DNA of 64,000 bases from Neovahlkampfia damariscottae (GCA_016618085.1 JABLTG010000029.1:78152-142151); one strand, 5' to 3'. Shown: positions 1 through 11,320, numbered from the stretch's first letter. Notes: generated by a model not told the origin, from the sequence alone. Program-made: numbers and translations.

Positions 1-1
1 T

Positions 2-139
2 CATTTTCAAGAATCAAATTATATTGATTTGGAAACACCAGAGATAATTGAAGTCAATTCAATCAAAAGATTAGAAAAGAAAAAGTTTATTTCAAACGTT
101 GATGTAACTGCCAAACCAAAATATCAAAGAATTAATTAA
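2..139 (+). CDS. 3' end of an unidentified protein gene
   Basis: An open frame enters from the left edge and runs 45 codons to a TAA. The residues are hydrophilic and rich in Lys, Glu and Ile, with no recognisable domain. Its stop codon overlaps the stop codon of the convergent ADCK2-like gene by three bases. Assigned as coding because the frame is continuous and ends exactly at the neighbour's stop, a pattern repeated elsewhere in the window. Function unknown. Confidence 0.5.
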   Translation, partial: HFQESNYIDLETPEIIEVNSIKRLEKKKFISNVDVTAKPKYQRIN

Positions 140-1821
140 AATATAGTCTCAATTTGTCTTTCTATCCAATCTTCAATTTCTTCAACTGTGTTATGTGTTA
201 TTTTTGTAAATTCTTCAAATCTATGTTGCAAATATTCCTTTCTAATATTTCCTGACAACAATAAAACAGGAGCTGATTCTTTGATAAAATCAATATGTGG
301 ATTTAATTGTCTTCCCATCCCTTCAATAATACAAGATCCTACTAATGCTGTTGCGAGGGTTGGATCAATTTTAACATTGTGTTTTCTACCTAATTCTAAA
401 CATTTTGAGAATGATTTTCCCATTTCAACTTGTGGTGTTGATAAATCAGCAAGAAAATCAAAAAATTCACCAAGTTCTTGTTTAAACATTTGAATGTTCA
501 ATGGAATTTCTCCCTTTGTGATTTGATTTTTTTCAATTAAACATTCAGCAGCATCTTCACCATGATGTTGAATAACTGAAGTGAATAATCTCATCAAATT
601 TTTTCTATCCGTTTCTTTTAATTTAGCAACCATACCAACATCTAAAACAACCAAACTTGGATTGTTATTTTTATCTAATTTAACAAAAATATTTCCTGGA
701 TGCAAATCTCCGTGTAAAAAGTTATCAATTAACATTTTCAAATATAAAACAATTCCAATTGAAGCTAATTTGGTTCTTAATGGTTTTGTTTCAACATCAT
801 CATTGATAAAATGTCCAATAGGTGTTCCTTGTTCCCAAGTTTCTACTAACACCAAAGGATGACAAAATTGATGAATTGGTTTTGGAAAAGTTACTGAATC
901 AATTTCTTTAAAGTTTTCAATAAATTGTTCTAAATTATCAGCTTCAACTTTCAAATCAATCTGTTCAATCATTGTTCTGCTGAAAGTTGTGATATTTCCT
1001 TCCAAGTTCAATGGTTTAAAAGTTGAAAATTGACCAACGAAATTGGCAAATGATTTCAATAATTGTAAATCTTGTGAGATAGTTTTTTCAATTCCTGGAT
1101 GTCTAATTTTCACTGCAACTTCAATATTTACATCATTTTTTAATTTTGCTTTATAAACTTGTGCAATAGCTCCAGAAGCAATTGGAACTTCATCAAAATC
1201 AACAAAAATATCATCTAAATCTTTACCAAATGCTTTTTGAATAATTTCTTTAGTTTCTTCAAATGAATGCACATTTCCAATATAATGAAGTTGTTTCATT
1301 GCATTAGCAAGATATGGATCAAAAATATCTGGTCTTGTGGCAATCCATTGACCCAATTTTACAAAAGTAGCACCACAAGAACGAAATGTTGATACTAATA
1401 ATTCATACCAATACAACTTATAACTCTCAGAAATAAAGGTCAAAGGATAAGTTGATATGATTGGTGTAAATTTTAAACTTAATAATAACACTCTAAATGA
1501 TAATTGTATCATTGATATTAATCTATGAAATAATCCTTTAGGTTTGTCTGCTGTTTCTGCTTCATATCCTTTTTTTAATTTTTCAATAATTTCTTCAACT
1601 GCTTCATCATGTTCTTTGATTTCTTTATTTTCTTTTGGTTTATAAGTTTGAATTTTATAAAGTAAATAAGCAAGACCACTTCCGAAAATTAAAGTTTTGA
1701 AAGGAAATTTTTTTTTTGCCGTTGATTTTGCTGTGGTCTCAACAAATCTTTTTTGAAGTGTAATTTTTGATGTGGTTTGACACACAGTTTTATTACTTCG
1801 GTTAATTAGTTTTGATAGCAT
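136..1821 (-). CDS. ADCK2-like UbiB/ABC1 atypical kinase, probably mitochondrial
   Basis: Single-exon gene for about 561 residues. The UbiB family signatures are present: KLGQ in the KxGQ helix, an Ala-rich loop (ASGAIAQV) in place of the usual glycine loop, the HGDLHPGNI catalytic segment, and DVGMV where protein kinases have DFG. The phrase around the KxGQ helix (CGATFVKLGQW) looks most like ADCK2. UbiB proteins support coenzyme Q synthesis or mitochondrial lipid homeostasis. The basic, Ser/Thr-rich N-terminus suggests mitochondrial import. The frame stays open 12 codons upstream, but the first ATG is at 1821. Two ATTGGT elements lie just upstream. Confidence 0.9.
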   Translation of the reverse strand: MLSKLINRSNKTVCQTTSKITLQKRFVETTAKSTAKKKFPFKTLIFGSGLAYLLYKIQTYKPKENKEIKEHDEAVEEIIEKLKKGYEAETADKPKGLFHRLISMIQLSFRVLLLSLKFTPIISTYPLTFISESYKLYWYELLVSTFRSCGATFVKLGQWIATRPDIFDPYLANAMKQLHYIGNVHSFEETKEIIQKAFGKDLDDIFVDFDEVPIASGAIAQVYKAKLKNDVNIEVAVKIRHPGIEKTISQDLQLLKSFANFVGQFSTFKPLNLEGNITTFSRTMIEQIDLKVEADNLEQFIENFKEIDSVTFPKPIHQFCHPLVLVETWEQGTPIGHFINDDVETKPLRTKLASIGIVLYLKMLIDNFLHGDLHPGNIFVKLDKNNNPSLVVLDVGMVAKLKETDRKNLMRLFTSVIQHHGEDAAECLIEKNQITKGEIPLNIQMFKQELGEFFDFLADLSTPQVEMGKSFSKCLELGRKHNVKIDPTLATALVGSCIIEGMGRQLNPHIDFIKESAPVLLLSGNIRKEYLQHRFEEFTKITHNTVEEIEDWIERQIETIF

Positions 1822-2019
1822 TTTTTTCGTTGTTTTTTTTGAATTAGAGCCTTTCAAAATAAAACGATTGGTGGAATAATTAATACCCTTTTATTGGTTA
1901 AAAATTATCCGAAAATTGCAAAAAGATTCATAGAATCTCAATAACCTCATCCCTCGGAGATTTTTTGAATTCAATTTTGAATTTTTCAAAACTCCGATTG
2001 ATCCATGAAAAAAACTGAA

Positions 2020-3306
2020 TTACTTCAAAAAAGACTTTATAATTTTCATCACTTGGAGACCTGAAAATCTTCCTAAATTACCTTTTGCCGCTTCTATTTC
2101 AGAGAAACATTCAACTGAGTCTCTCTTATCACTCTTCAAATCCCAAATTGAAAAAGGAACTGGTTCATAAGAATGATCACCAATCAGAACAGGTGTTGAA
2201 TGATCACCAGTCACAACAAACAAAAAATTACCATCATTTAAACCTTTTAAATCATTCAATATATCACCAATCATTAAATCAATTTTTTCAATGAATTCAA
2301 TTTTCAAATCTAAATTTTTATCATGTCCTGCATCATCAACAGCTTTAACATGTAAAAAACCAAAATTCAAATCAATATTGTTTTTAAAAGTGTCTATTAA
2401 TGCAACTCTTTTGGAATTTAAGTCTGTATGATAATCACCTGTTCCACCTTTTGAATTAACGATTTTCATATCAAATGTCATTCCAAGTCCTTTGATAATG
2501 GCAGTTGGAGCAATCATAAATGACTTTAATTGATGCCTTTTTTCAAAATTTTCAGCGTTTATTCTAACTCCACATCCTCTGAATAGAATTATATTGGCTA
2601 ATGTTTTTCCTTCTTTTTCTCGAATTTTATTGATTTCATGATTGGTTAATTCTTCAGATATTACTCTTGAGATATCATTGATCAATTTTGAACTAAAAAG
2701 AGCTTCTTTTGAATCATTTTTTGGTTTTGATTTCAGTAGTGGTAAGTTATCTTTCAAAGGATCTGTGTTTGTAATTTTATTGGATAAATTAGGTCCTCTG
2801 ATTCTAATACCACAACGATGTTCTGTTGAATACTTAAATTTAATCTCATGTTCTGGATATATTTTAACCAATCTTTCTTTCATTTTTTCATTCAAAAAAT
2901 GGCAAAATTTTGGTCCAATGTTTTCAAAATTTCTGTCTGCTCTTCTACTTGTTACAATATCACCTTCCAAAGTCGCAAAATTACTTTTAAATGCAATGTC
3001 ACCTATTTTCATATCTAAACCTGCGCCCATGGTTTCAAAACTTCCACGTCCTTCATAGTAAGTTCTTGGATCATAACCAAATATACTTAAATGAGCTGTA
3101 TCACTTCCACATCCTAAACCAGGTTCAACTGGATCCATTAATCTGTTTTTTTTTTAATTTTTTTAAAAAACAAACCCATTTAAACCGTTATAAGCAATTT
3201 TATCCATGTTTGGTGTTTTTGAATATTTTAATGGTGTTTCGTTGTTCAAATTTGGCACACTTAAGTCAGCTAATCCATCAATTAAAACGAAAACTACTTT
3301 TTTCAT
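2020..3306 (-). CDS. 2,3-bisphosphoglycerate-independent phosphoglycerate mutase, archaeal (ApgM) type
   Basis: Two exons (3306-3176, 3142-2020) with a 33-nt intron give 417 residues. The N-terminus (VVFVLIDGLADL) has the metal-binding Asp of the alkaline-phosphatase superfamily. The segment GLMDPVEPGLGCGSDTAHLS carries the Ser nucleophile region, and the C-terminal GDHSTP supplies metal ligands. It interconverts 3- and 2-phosphoglycerate in glycolysis without a cofactor. The exon join restores GLMDPVE, which is conserved in the family. The promoter is shared with the divergent gene at 3383. Confidence 0.92.
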
Positions 3307-3317
3307 TTTCTTCAACG

Positions 3318-3356
3318 CTTTTGTTCAATTGGTCTTTGAATTCTCTAAACCAATGA
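3318..3356. promoter_or_regulatory. Divergent promoter with two CCAAT-like elements
   Basis: A CAATTGGT at about 3326 lies 20 bases before the phosphoglycerate mutase ATG, and ACCAAT at about 3349 lies 29 bases before the ATG at 3383. Both belong to the CCAATCA-like element found near almost all starts in the window. No TATA box is evident. Confidence 0.5.
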
Positions 3357-3382
3357 ATTTGTAATTAAAAAAAAAACATAAA

Positions 3383-4000
3383 ATGTCGGAGAGGATAAAA
3401 ACAATTCTGAAATTATTTGTTGGACCTGGATTTTTAGTATCACTTGTTCAATTATTTGTATCATTGTAAAAAAAAATAAATTCGTTAATTTTTTCACAGA
3501 ACTTATCAGAAAATGGAAGACAAAACATCAACAAAAAAACGGATAAAAACAGAAGAAAAGAAACTAATTTTAAGTATTTATTTTTAATTTTTAAAAAAAA
3601 ATCAAAAGCTGAACCTCCAGAATCAAAAATAAAAGTCAAACAAGAATTTCCAACTGAAGACATTATAAAATCAACCAAAGGTACTGTAATCGATCCTGAT
3701 ATTTCATTTGTAGCAGGTGAATCAGAAATGCCACTTTCTGTTTATGAATCACCTTTAATGTCTTCATACAGAGAATTCAAAAAATATAAAAAAAATTCAA
3801 AGTCAGACGGTTATTATGTTGTCCAAAAAAAAAGAATTACAAATATTAAAAATAATGAAAATGATGATACAATAAACCAATGGTACAAAAGAATTCAAAT
3901 TAAAGACAATAATCCTGAAATTATGTTGCTATATGGAAGAGGACCTGTTTTCACATATCAGGATGAATTTAATGATCGGTTCGAAGGAATTTATGATTAA
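3383..4000 (+). CDS. Hypothetical protein, charged
   Basis: Three exons (3383-3465, 3500-3573, 3609-4000) with introns of 34 and 35 nt give 182 residues. The first exon encodes a hydrophobic stretch that could be a membrane segment. The rest is Lys/Glu-rich and ends in a Tyr/Gly-containing segment (LLYGRGPVFTYQDEFNDR). I recognise no family. Its TAA overlaps the stop of the convergent GH1 gene. The exon joins rest on GT-AG ends, typical intron size and preserved frame; the first exon is the least certain part. Confidence 0.55.
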
Positions 4001-5642
4001 TTTTTATAAAATTCTTTCAATAATTCAATATAAAACATTGATCCTCTTCTTAATGTTCTTTTTTGAGTTTTGTAATCAACATGATACAAACCAAACTTCA
4101 TAGCATATCCTAAAGATAAATTTAATGAATTTTGAATTTTATTACCTTTAATCCATTCAAAATTATCCATTAAACTCCAGAAGTAATATGATTGGACATT
4201 GACTCCTTCCTCGACAGCTTTGCTGAGAGCATACGTGTATCGTTTTATGAATGTTTCTCGTAAGGAATCTTTTGCATCCGCCAATCCATTTTCTGTTACG
4301 ACTATTGGGATTTTTAATTTATCAAATCTTTTCAATGCTCTGTATAATCCCTCTGCATAAACTGGATAACCCATATCTGTCATTAAATGTTTGAATTCTG
4401 GTCTTTCACCAATTTCAATTGGTGGAAATTGTTTTCCATTCCACTAATATTTAAATATTAATTTCAATTTTGTTTTTACCATAATGTTAAAATGACTATA
4501 ATAATTTAATCCAATGAAATCATTTGATGTTTTTCCTAATTCATTTTTGTAATGAATATCAATAAAAAATGGAATATAAGCTTTGAATTCTCCTTTTTCA
4601 AAATAATTTAACATTAATTCGTTAAAATATTCATGCATATAAGATGCAATGGAAAATAATAAAAGGTTTGAACGTGGTCTAAAATTAAAGTTGTTTTTAA
4701 AATACTTACAGTGGCTATTTTATGAAATTTAGATTAATTTCAAATATTTCTTACATCCATTTGATGATATTCTTTTACAATTCCAATTTGATTGATATTT
4801 CCATGTGGTAATTTTTTCAATTTGTGATAGACGTTTGTGTGGCATGCTAAAATGTTTGCCAATGTTTGCATACCAAGTTGAAGATTTCTTTTACCTGGTG
4901 GATATGTACCAACCCAAAATCCAGGCATAACATAAGCCATAACTTCATTGAAAGTACACCACATTTTAACTTTACTTCCATATTGTTTAAATGCATACTC
5001 AGCAAAGTCTTCAAACCAAATTAAATTTTCATAGCTCTAAAAGTTAAAAAAAAAAAATTTTTCACTGAAAATTCTCCAATATTTTGAAACCAAACAGGAT
5101 TGGTACTTGACAAATGTTAAAAAAATGTTTTTTTACTAATGATGTAAAGTAATCATAGGAGCAATACCATTTTTTATAAGTTCATCAATAACGTCATGAT
5201 AATGTTGTGTAACTTCTTGTGAAAAAATACCTTTTTTCATTTCCGGTTGAATTTTTGACCATTCAATAGAAAAACGATATGAACGTACTCCTAAATTCTT
5301 CATTAATTGTATGTCTTCTTTATAAAGAATATAATGTTGACAAGCGTCTCCAGATTTATCTCCATTAGCAATGTTGCCTGGAATATCTTCCCATTCAGAC
5401 CAATTATTTGTACAATTTCCTTCTACTTGATGAGCTGCAGTTGCTGTACCAAAAGTAAATCTTGGTGAACGTGATTTTATTCTTGACGCTGTTTTTGCTG
5501 CTGACAAATCTATTTCGTCCCAGTTCCATCTTAATTCTGGATCATTGTTCAAACTTTCAGAGTTTAATGGGTTCAATTTGAAGATACTATAACCAAAGAG
5601 CAAAGTAACCAAAAGCACTACAGTTGTGGTGGAAAATGCCAT
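3997..5642 (-). CDS. Glycoside hydrolase family 1 (beta-glucosidase type) with N-terminal membrane anchor
   Basis: Six exons: 5642-5137, 5105-5066, 5036-4755, 4714-4710, 4678-4480, 4443-3997, giving 492 residues. GH1 landmarks are FGTATAAHQVEG, SIEWSKIQPE, TFNE (acid/base Glu), FIGLNYYSHF, VVTENG (nucleophile Glu) and YYFWSLMDNFEW, so the enzyme looks active. It should cleave beta-linked glucosides. The ATG at 5642 follows a CCAATC directly and starts a hydrophobic signal/anchor, so secretory or lysosomal location is likely. The 5-nt exon at 4710-4714 is needed: without it the frame meets stops (see findings). Introns are 29-40 nt. Confidence 0.92.
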
Positions 5643-5750
5643 GATTGGTTGTTGAAGGAAAAATTCATGATTGGACAAATTTTATTTTTATGTTAGAGTT
5701 TATTCATTTTGCAATTTTTTACTTTTTCATTTAGATCATATCTAATTTCT

Positions 5751-7215
5751 TTATTTCTTGTGAAGAAACCTTTTTTTAAAAAAATTAATTAATAGTTTAT
5801 TGATACCTGGTGTGATTTCAATGACTGTATGCAATGGAATTGAAATATCACAACATTCTTCAGGTCTTCTACCCATGAAATATGCATATAAAACTCTCGT
5901 TACAGCTTGATGACTAATTACAAGTAAATTTCCTCTTCTACGTTCGATCTCCATAATTATTGGTTCTAATCGATAAATCATATCTTTATAACTCTCTCCT
6001 CTTGGATATCTATAATTGAATTTATCTTTTTTTCTTGCAAGAAATTCATTTGGCATTTCTTCTTCAATCTGTTTATAAGTCATCCCATCACAAATACCAG
6101 CATCAATTTCATCTAATGCTCTCCAATGTTTAAATTGATTTTTACTTTTTAATTCTATTTTCTCAGAGGTTTCAATTGTTCTTCTCAAGGTACTTGTGAA
6201 AACACAAAGATCTTGTGCATTTGACAAATTTTTGACAAAATCAGCAAGCACATAGGAATAATTCTTTCCTAAAGAACTTAGTCCTGAATCACCCCCTAAC
6301 TTATCAAAAGTATTGTACTCACTTTCACCATGTCTAAAAAATCTAAAAAATCAATTTTGCTTACCTTGAGAAAAAGATTTTTCTTGGGAGAATATTATTA
6401 TTCATCACTAATGATGTCATTTTTGATGGTATGTAGCCACGAATATGATTTAAAATTACTCTTCTTCCTGCATCGATAACTTGAAGATATGATTTGTCTT
6501 CATCATGTTTTTCATCCAACGGTTCATAATATTTGACATATTGTTCAATTCTTTTCTTAAAATCATTATAAGCTTCACTATCATCAACACCTGCATAATC
6601 TTGACTTTTTACCTTCGCAAAAATGATGTTTAAAAAATTGAAAAAAATAAACTTTCACACTATTAATGTTTTGTTCCACAATTTTATCATCTTGACAAAT
6701 TGATTCAATAAAAACAATTCTATGATCTGGTAACTCTTTTTTTGCAAGTTCATCTAAAATGAATTTTCTCCTTTCTCTTGTTGAATTTGTTCCATCAAAA
6801 ATACCAACTTGACCTTCATCTTTCACTAAATAGTTTACCATACTTGACTATTATTCATTTTTTTTGATCCTTACTCTTCTAATGCTAATAATGCCATTTT
6901 TCTTCGAGATTGAAACCCTTCTGTATTTTCTGGATCAAAAAAATTGTGTTTTTGACCAGATCCTAACTCTTTTCTTCTATATGATCCAATATTGAAAACT
7001 TAAAGAAATCAAAATTTGATATTTTTTGTTACCTTTTGTTTTCACACCCAACCAATTGAAATAACGTGAAAGCAAAGAGGAGATGCTTTTATATTGTTAA
7101 TTTGGTGGTATTTTTTGTCAAACCTAGATTTTCCTCTTGCTGGTAATCCAACCATTACAAAAATAAATTTTCTGCTGTCGACTTGAGGAACTGAATATTC
7201 TTTTGTTGTATTCAT
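5751..7215 (-). CDS. Bifunctional 6-phosphofructo-2-kinase/fructose-2,6-bisphosphatase
   Basis: Six exons (7215-7124, 7085-7033, 6998-6875, 6842-6653, 6612-6365, 6333-5751) give 429 residues. The kinase half has a P-loop (GLPARGKS) and FNIGSYRR; the phosphatase half has the RHGES phosphohistidine motif, ALDEIDAG and the second catalytic His in ISHQAV. Both activities look intact. The protein sets fructose-2,6-bisphosphate, the regulator of phosphofructokinase. RHGE is itself formed across a splice junction, which supports the model. There is almost no N-terminal regulatory extension before the P-loop. Confidence 0.93.
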
Positions 7216-7299
7216 TTTTGATTTGTGGAAAATAATTCTCCAACGAAAATAAAGTACTCAAAAGAAAAGAGAAACGAATTATTTGAAGAGATAAAAAGA

Positions 7300-7951
7300 A
7301 TGAAAAACGATGAAGATTGGCATTTCAGGTAAAAAAAAAGAAAAATAAAAATAAAACAACTTTTCAGAATTGGTGAAAAATATCTCGGAAAAAAACATTA
7401 TTTAAATCCAATTTATTTAAATAAAGATATTGAAATAAAATCAAATGAAAATTATAAAAAAAATTTAAAAGAATTATCAGAATTAGTTATTGAATTATAT
7501 TTAACAAAAAATGAAAAAGAAAAAGAATTAATTATTGAAAAATCAAATAAAATAATAAATAAACAAACATTTCCAAAGTAAAATTAAATATTTAAATAAA
7601 ATTAAAAAATTAAGAAATTTGAATCAAATTATTGATATTAGAAAAAAAAGAAAAATTATTGAAAAAGAAATTGAAAAATTAAAAGAAAAAAAATCAATTT
7701 TAGAATTAAATTTTGAATTAAATAATGATTTTATATCAATAATAAATAAAAATTTAAAAGAAAATAAAAAATCAAATTTTGATAAATTAATTGAAAATAA
7801 AGTGAAACAAATTGAATTAAAAATAAAAAAAATTGAAAAAGAAAATATTGAAATTATAAATTTATGTAATCATTTAGAAGATGAATTTGAAGGTTATATT
7901 TCATTTATACATCAAATTGAACTTTTGAATTTTTATTCAATAAATTATTGA
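7300..7951 (+). CDS. Coiled-coil protein, unknown
   Basis: Three exons (7300-7328, 7368-7577, 7615-7951) with introns of 39 and 37 nt give 191 residues. The protein is dominated by Lys/Glu/Ile/Asn heptad-like sequence, typical of a long coiled coil. It is divergently arranged with the PFK-2/FBPase-2 gene, with 84 bases between the ATGs. No family recognised; the very AT-rich composition makes the exact start and first intron less certain. Confidence 0.55.
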
Positions 7952-8067
7952 TCTTTTTCAATCAAAGGTTGAATGCTTGATTTTTATTGAATGAAGATTA
8001 TTGAAATATCAAGAAATAATTCAATTTTTTCGATGGATAGAGATTGGTAAATATCAGATGAATTAGA

Positions 8068-8100
8068 TACCAATCAACCAATAAAAACATTGATTGGAAT
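8068..8100. promoter_or_regulatory. Cluster of CCAAT-like elements
   Basis: CCAATCA at 8070, CCAAT at 8078 and the inverse ATTGG at 8093 lie 30-60 bases before the ATG at 8128. This is one of the densest copies of the promoter element in the window. Confidence 0.45.
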
Positions 8101-8127
8101 TGAAAACACATCTTTCTGTTGTCAACA

Positions 8128-8799
8128 ATGATTATGACAATGGAGCAAAAAGAAGAATGGTTTGAATTTGATTTCGAAATGAATTTAAAAGTTGTAAAAC
8201 AAAATGGCAGTTTCACAACAAGTGAAGGTAAAAAAAGATCATTTTAAAAAAAATCAAGCAATTATTGGCTTATCAAAGAAAGAATTCTCTAAATTATTAG
8301 AAAATCAAGACTATCTTGAATATCAAAATAGTTTTGTTGGATTAAAAAAATCAAAAATTTCAGGAGAAAAAGAATTTGATGATTGTTTCATCAAGAAAAT
8401 CATTCAATCTCCTTTACAAGAAATACCTTCCATCATTCAATGGTATTTAGCATCAGATCAATTAGAATATTTTGCTTTTGAAAAAGTATTCAAAAATCAA
8501 GATTTGACTCAATTTTTTGTTATTCCTCCCATCATGAGTGGTCAGTTTTGTTAATTTCTAAAATTTTGAAATAGAATACATCAAAATCGGAGGGGATATT
8601 GAATTATTTGAAATTGATGAATTCAGTTGTAAACAAGTTATGACTACTTATATTTATGCTGATTTTTGGGGTTTGTCAGAAATTGATTAACTTTTTTGAA
8701 GGTGGATCAATGTTAAGTGAATTAATTTCATCATCTACATCTAAATGTTTAGATACTGTCCCAAGTGCAGTCAACCAATGGTTGAAAATGAACAAATAA
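8128..8799 (+). CDS. Hypothetical protein of about 191 residues
   Basis: Four exons (8128-8227, 8259-8540, 8575-8670, 8702-8799) with introns of 31, 34 and 31 nt. I chose the ATG at 8128 rather than one at 8204 because it follows the CCAATCA cluster and a 31-nt intron then joins two well-behaved coding stretches (ending SFTTSE and starting AIIGLSKKEF). Another in-frame ATG lies at 8140. The sequence looks globular, with no motif or membrane segment I recognise. Confidence 0.6.
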
Positions 8800-8825
8800 C
8801 AACATTAAATTTTTCTAGAGAATGT

Positions 8826-9798
8826 TTATTTTTCTAAAATATCAAATGATCTATCAAACTCTATCAACTGTAATTCTTTCATCAGTTGTTCTAGAAATTC
8901 ATCAGTTTTCGAAAAACTACGAATGGTTGATTGTTTATCATCTGGGAATGTTTTAGTAATTTTCAATAACTTACAAGGTGTAATTTGAAGATTTACAATG
9001 ACATTTTTACATTTTGAATTGTAAAAAGGTAATTCACATGCTGGTGAAACTCTCATACTAGATCCTAAAATAATGGTTAAATCAGCTTGTTTTGAAGTGG
9101 CGATTGCTTTCGACAATTCTTTTTTTGGAAGTTGTTCTCCAAAAGCTACAACTGTATCTCGGAGCATTCCTTTACATATTTCACAATGTCTACCAGTCAA
9201 GTGTGTCCAAGGTTCTTCAACAGTACTAGTAACACAATAATTACGAAAGTGTTCTTTTTCACATTTGATACAATCTTCTTTGTATAAGTTTCCATGTAAC
9301 TCTGATAAATCATCTCCATTTATACCTGATCTTCGGTGTAATCCATCACAATTTGTTGATACAATATGTTTTACAAACCCTTTGTTGATTAATTCTTTGA
9401 GTGCATAATGAGCATACGTTGGAAGTGCTTGTTCGACTGATACTGTATTTTCTATTGTTTTTCCTTGATCTTTTAAAGTCCAAACACCTTTTGGTCCTCT
9501 AAATTGTTAAAAATAGAAAATGTAAAAACCTGAAGTCTGGAATCTTGGCAGACGTTGAAATACCAGCACCAGTATAAACAACAACATGTTTTGATTTTTT
9601 AATTAATTTTGTTAATTCTTTCACGTTTTTTTTTAAAGTTGCTTCATCATCAAAATGTTCGGTTATTTCTTGTTGTGTCAAGTGAGAAGTTGTGACTTCA
9701 TCTTTTTCTCCAATGATATCAATTAAGTTTGTTTCTACAGTTTTAACTTGTTTCATTGAAGATTTGTCATATTGTTGTAAGCAGTCCAAGAGAGACAT
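8826..9798 (-). CDS. Sirtuin, SIRT6/SIRT7-like NAD-dependent deacylase
   Basis: Two exons (9798-9530, 9498-8826) with a 31-nt intron give 313 residues. Visible motifs are GAGIST, STNCDGLHRRSG, the catalytic His in ELHGN, two zinc-binding CxxC pairs (CIKC and CEIC) and GSSMRVSPA. The GPKGVWT segment after the intron matches the SIRT6/7 branch. An N-terminal extension of about 70 charged residues has no clear domain. Expected to act on chromatin proteins, but localisation is not shown by the sequence. Confidence 0.92.
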
Positions 9799-9901
9799 TT
9801 CTTTTCTGTTTTTTTGTCTGCATTTTTCTCTTTGAATTTATTGGTTGAAATATTATTTTTAGAAATGTATTTTTAGAATTGTATTTTTAGATCAAAGTTT
9901 A

Positions 9902-10225
9902 TTAATTTTTCATTATTTTTTCGATGTAATTTAATTCAAACAACAAATTTCTCAATGATTTTTCTTTCATTTCAATTTGTTGTTTCAACACTTGACATTT
10001 TGTACCATACTCTTGATATTTTTGATCTTTGAGCATTAATTTATGATTGCATTGTTTAATTGAATGTTCTACAAAAATTGTTCTTCTTGAAAAATCTTTA
10101 ACATGGTCCATATAGTTGTCAGTTTGAATGAGAAGTCTTTGAGCAGCTGTTGAATCAGCAGTAACAAAAGAAATGATGAAAAAGAAGAAAATAAGGTAAA
10201 CCATCATAATTGACTTCAAATTCAT
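9902..10225 (-). CDS. Small secreted protein with a helical, coiled-coil-like body
   Basis: 107 residues from the ATG at 10225. A strongly hydrophobic stretch (MVYLIFFFFIISFVTA) forms a signal peptide. The remaining ~80 residues are charged and helix-forming, with two Cys. The frame stays open upstream of 10225 but without an ATG. Function unknown. Confidence 0.6.
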   Translation of the reverse strand: MNLKSIMMVYLIFFFFIISFVTADSTAAQRLLIQTDNYMDHVKDFSRRTIFVEHSIKQCNHKLMLKDQKYQEYGTKCQVLKQQIEMKEKSLRNLLFELNYIEKIMKN

Positions 10226-10303
10226 TGAAAGGATGAAATAATTTAATTTGTGGTTGAAATTCAAAATTGTAATTTATTTGGAATTCCATTCATCCTGAAA
10301 TTT

Positions 10304-11320
10304 CTAATTATATTCCACAGTTAATTCACCTGTTTCTTCATTAAAAAATCTATTCTTTCTAGATGATGATGTTATAAATCTTCCCATGATTCCAAAGAAT
10401 GTTAAGAATCTAAATGCTTGATTATTTCCTTCCACTGATACTACATTTGGAACAATAAAATCAGCAACAACATCAGCCTCTTCTGCCATAATATTCAATA
10501 TTTTCTTTGATTTTAAAGTCATATCATCTTTTTTTCCAACCAAAAGATCAGTAACAACCTTCAAAAAAATAAAGAATTAATCAATAAAATCAAACCATGC
10601 CAGGTTGAATGATGTGGATTCCAACATTTGTGTCTTTCATTTGAGTTGCCAATTGTTTGGTAAAATAGCTCAATCCATATTTACTCGCTCCATAAACAGA
10701 CAATAAAGGAAAATCTCTTCCATCTGAACCAGCACCTTCAAACATGAAAATATGACCACCTTTTTCTTGTTTTTCAAGAACAGGCAATAAATATTTACAA
10801 CAATACATTGAACCTTTCATATTTACATCAATACAAGATTCAATTACATCATCAGGAATATCTTGTAACTTTGAACTACCTTGTGCCATTCCTGCATTAT
10901 TTATCTGAAAAAAAAGTCAGTGAACAATGAAGAAATATACCCAGACATCAATAGTTTTAAATTTGTCTTCACAAAATTTAATGAAGTTTTTAACATCATC
11001 CGGTTTTGTAACGTCACAAACCATTCCATCTAAATTTTTACTGTTTATGCTTTCAATTGCTGATGTGATTCCTTTTTGATTTCTGGCACAAATTAATACG
11101 TTATGGTTCAATGCTAAGAATTTTTTTGTCATAGCCAAACCAATTCTTTTGTTTTAAATTTTTTTTTTCTTTTTTACCCTTTTGAACCACCTGTGATGAC
11201 TATATTTAATGTTTTCTTGTTTTTTAATGAATTCTTGTAGGTTTTAAAGAAGGACATCAAGTAATAGATCACAACAAGAAAAACCAAAAAAATGATTAAA
11301 TAAACAAACAAAGACATCAT
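10304..11320 (-). CDS. Short-chain dehydrogenase/reductase resembling chlorophyll b reductase NYC1/NOL
   Basis: Four exons (11320-11178, 11145-10941, 10904-10596, 10558-10304) give 303 residues. An N-terminal hydrophobic segment precedes the Rossmann core: GGSKGIG (cofactor), NNAG, and catalytic Tyr and Lys in YGASK. The phrase FEGAGSDGRD before the active site and the C-terminal PNVVSVEG ... RKNRF match the NYC1/NOL reductase group better than sphingosine or steroid SDRs. Nothing in the window suggests a plastid, so the substrate is unknown. The GG of the cofactor loop is split by an intron, which supports the model. Confidence 0.85.

Noticed and set aside
188-862. Plus-strand open frames opposite the ADCK2-like gene
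   Set aside because: They mirror codon bias of the minus-strand gene, have no promoter element and no domain.
2085-3058. Plus-strand frames over the phosphoglycerate mutase gene
   Set aside because: Shadows of a gene with clear conserved motifs on the minus strand.
8204-8230. ATG at 8204 as start of the hypothetical gene
   Set aside because: The upstream ATG at 8128 with a 31-nt intron gives better protein sequence and correct spacing to the CCAATCA cluster.
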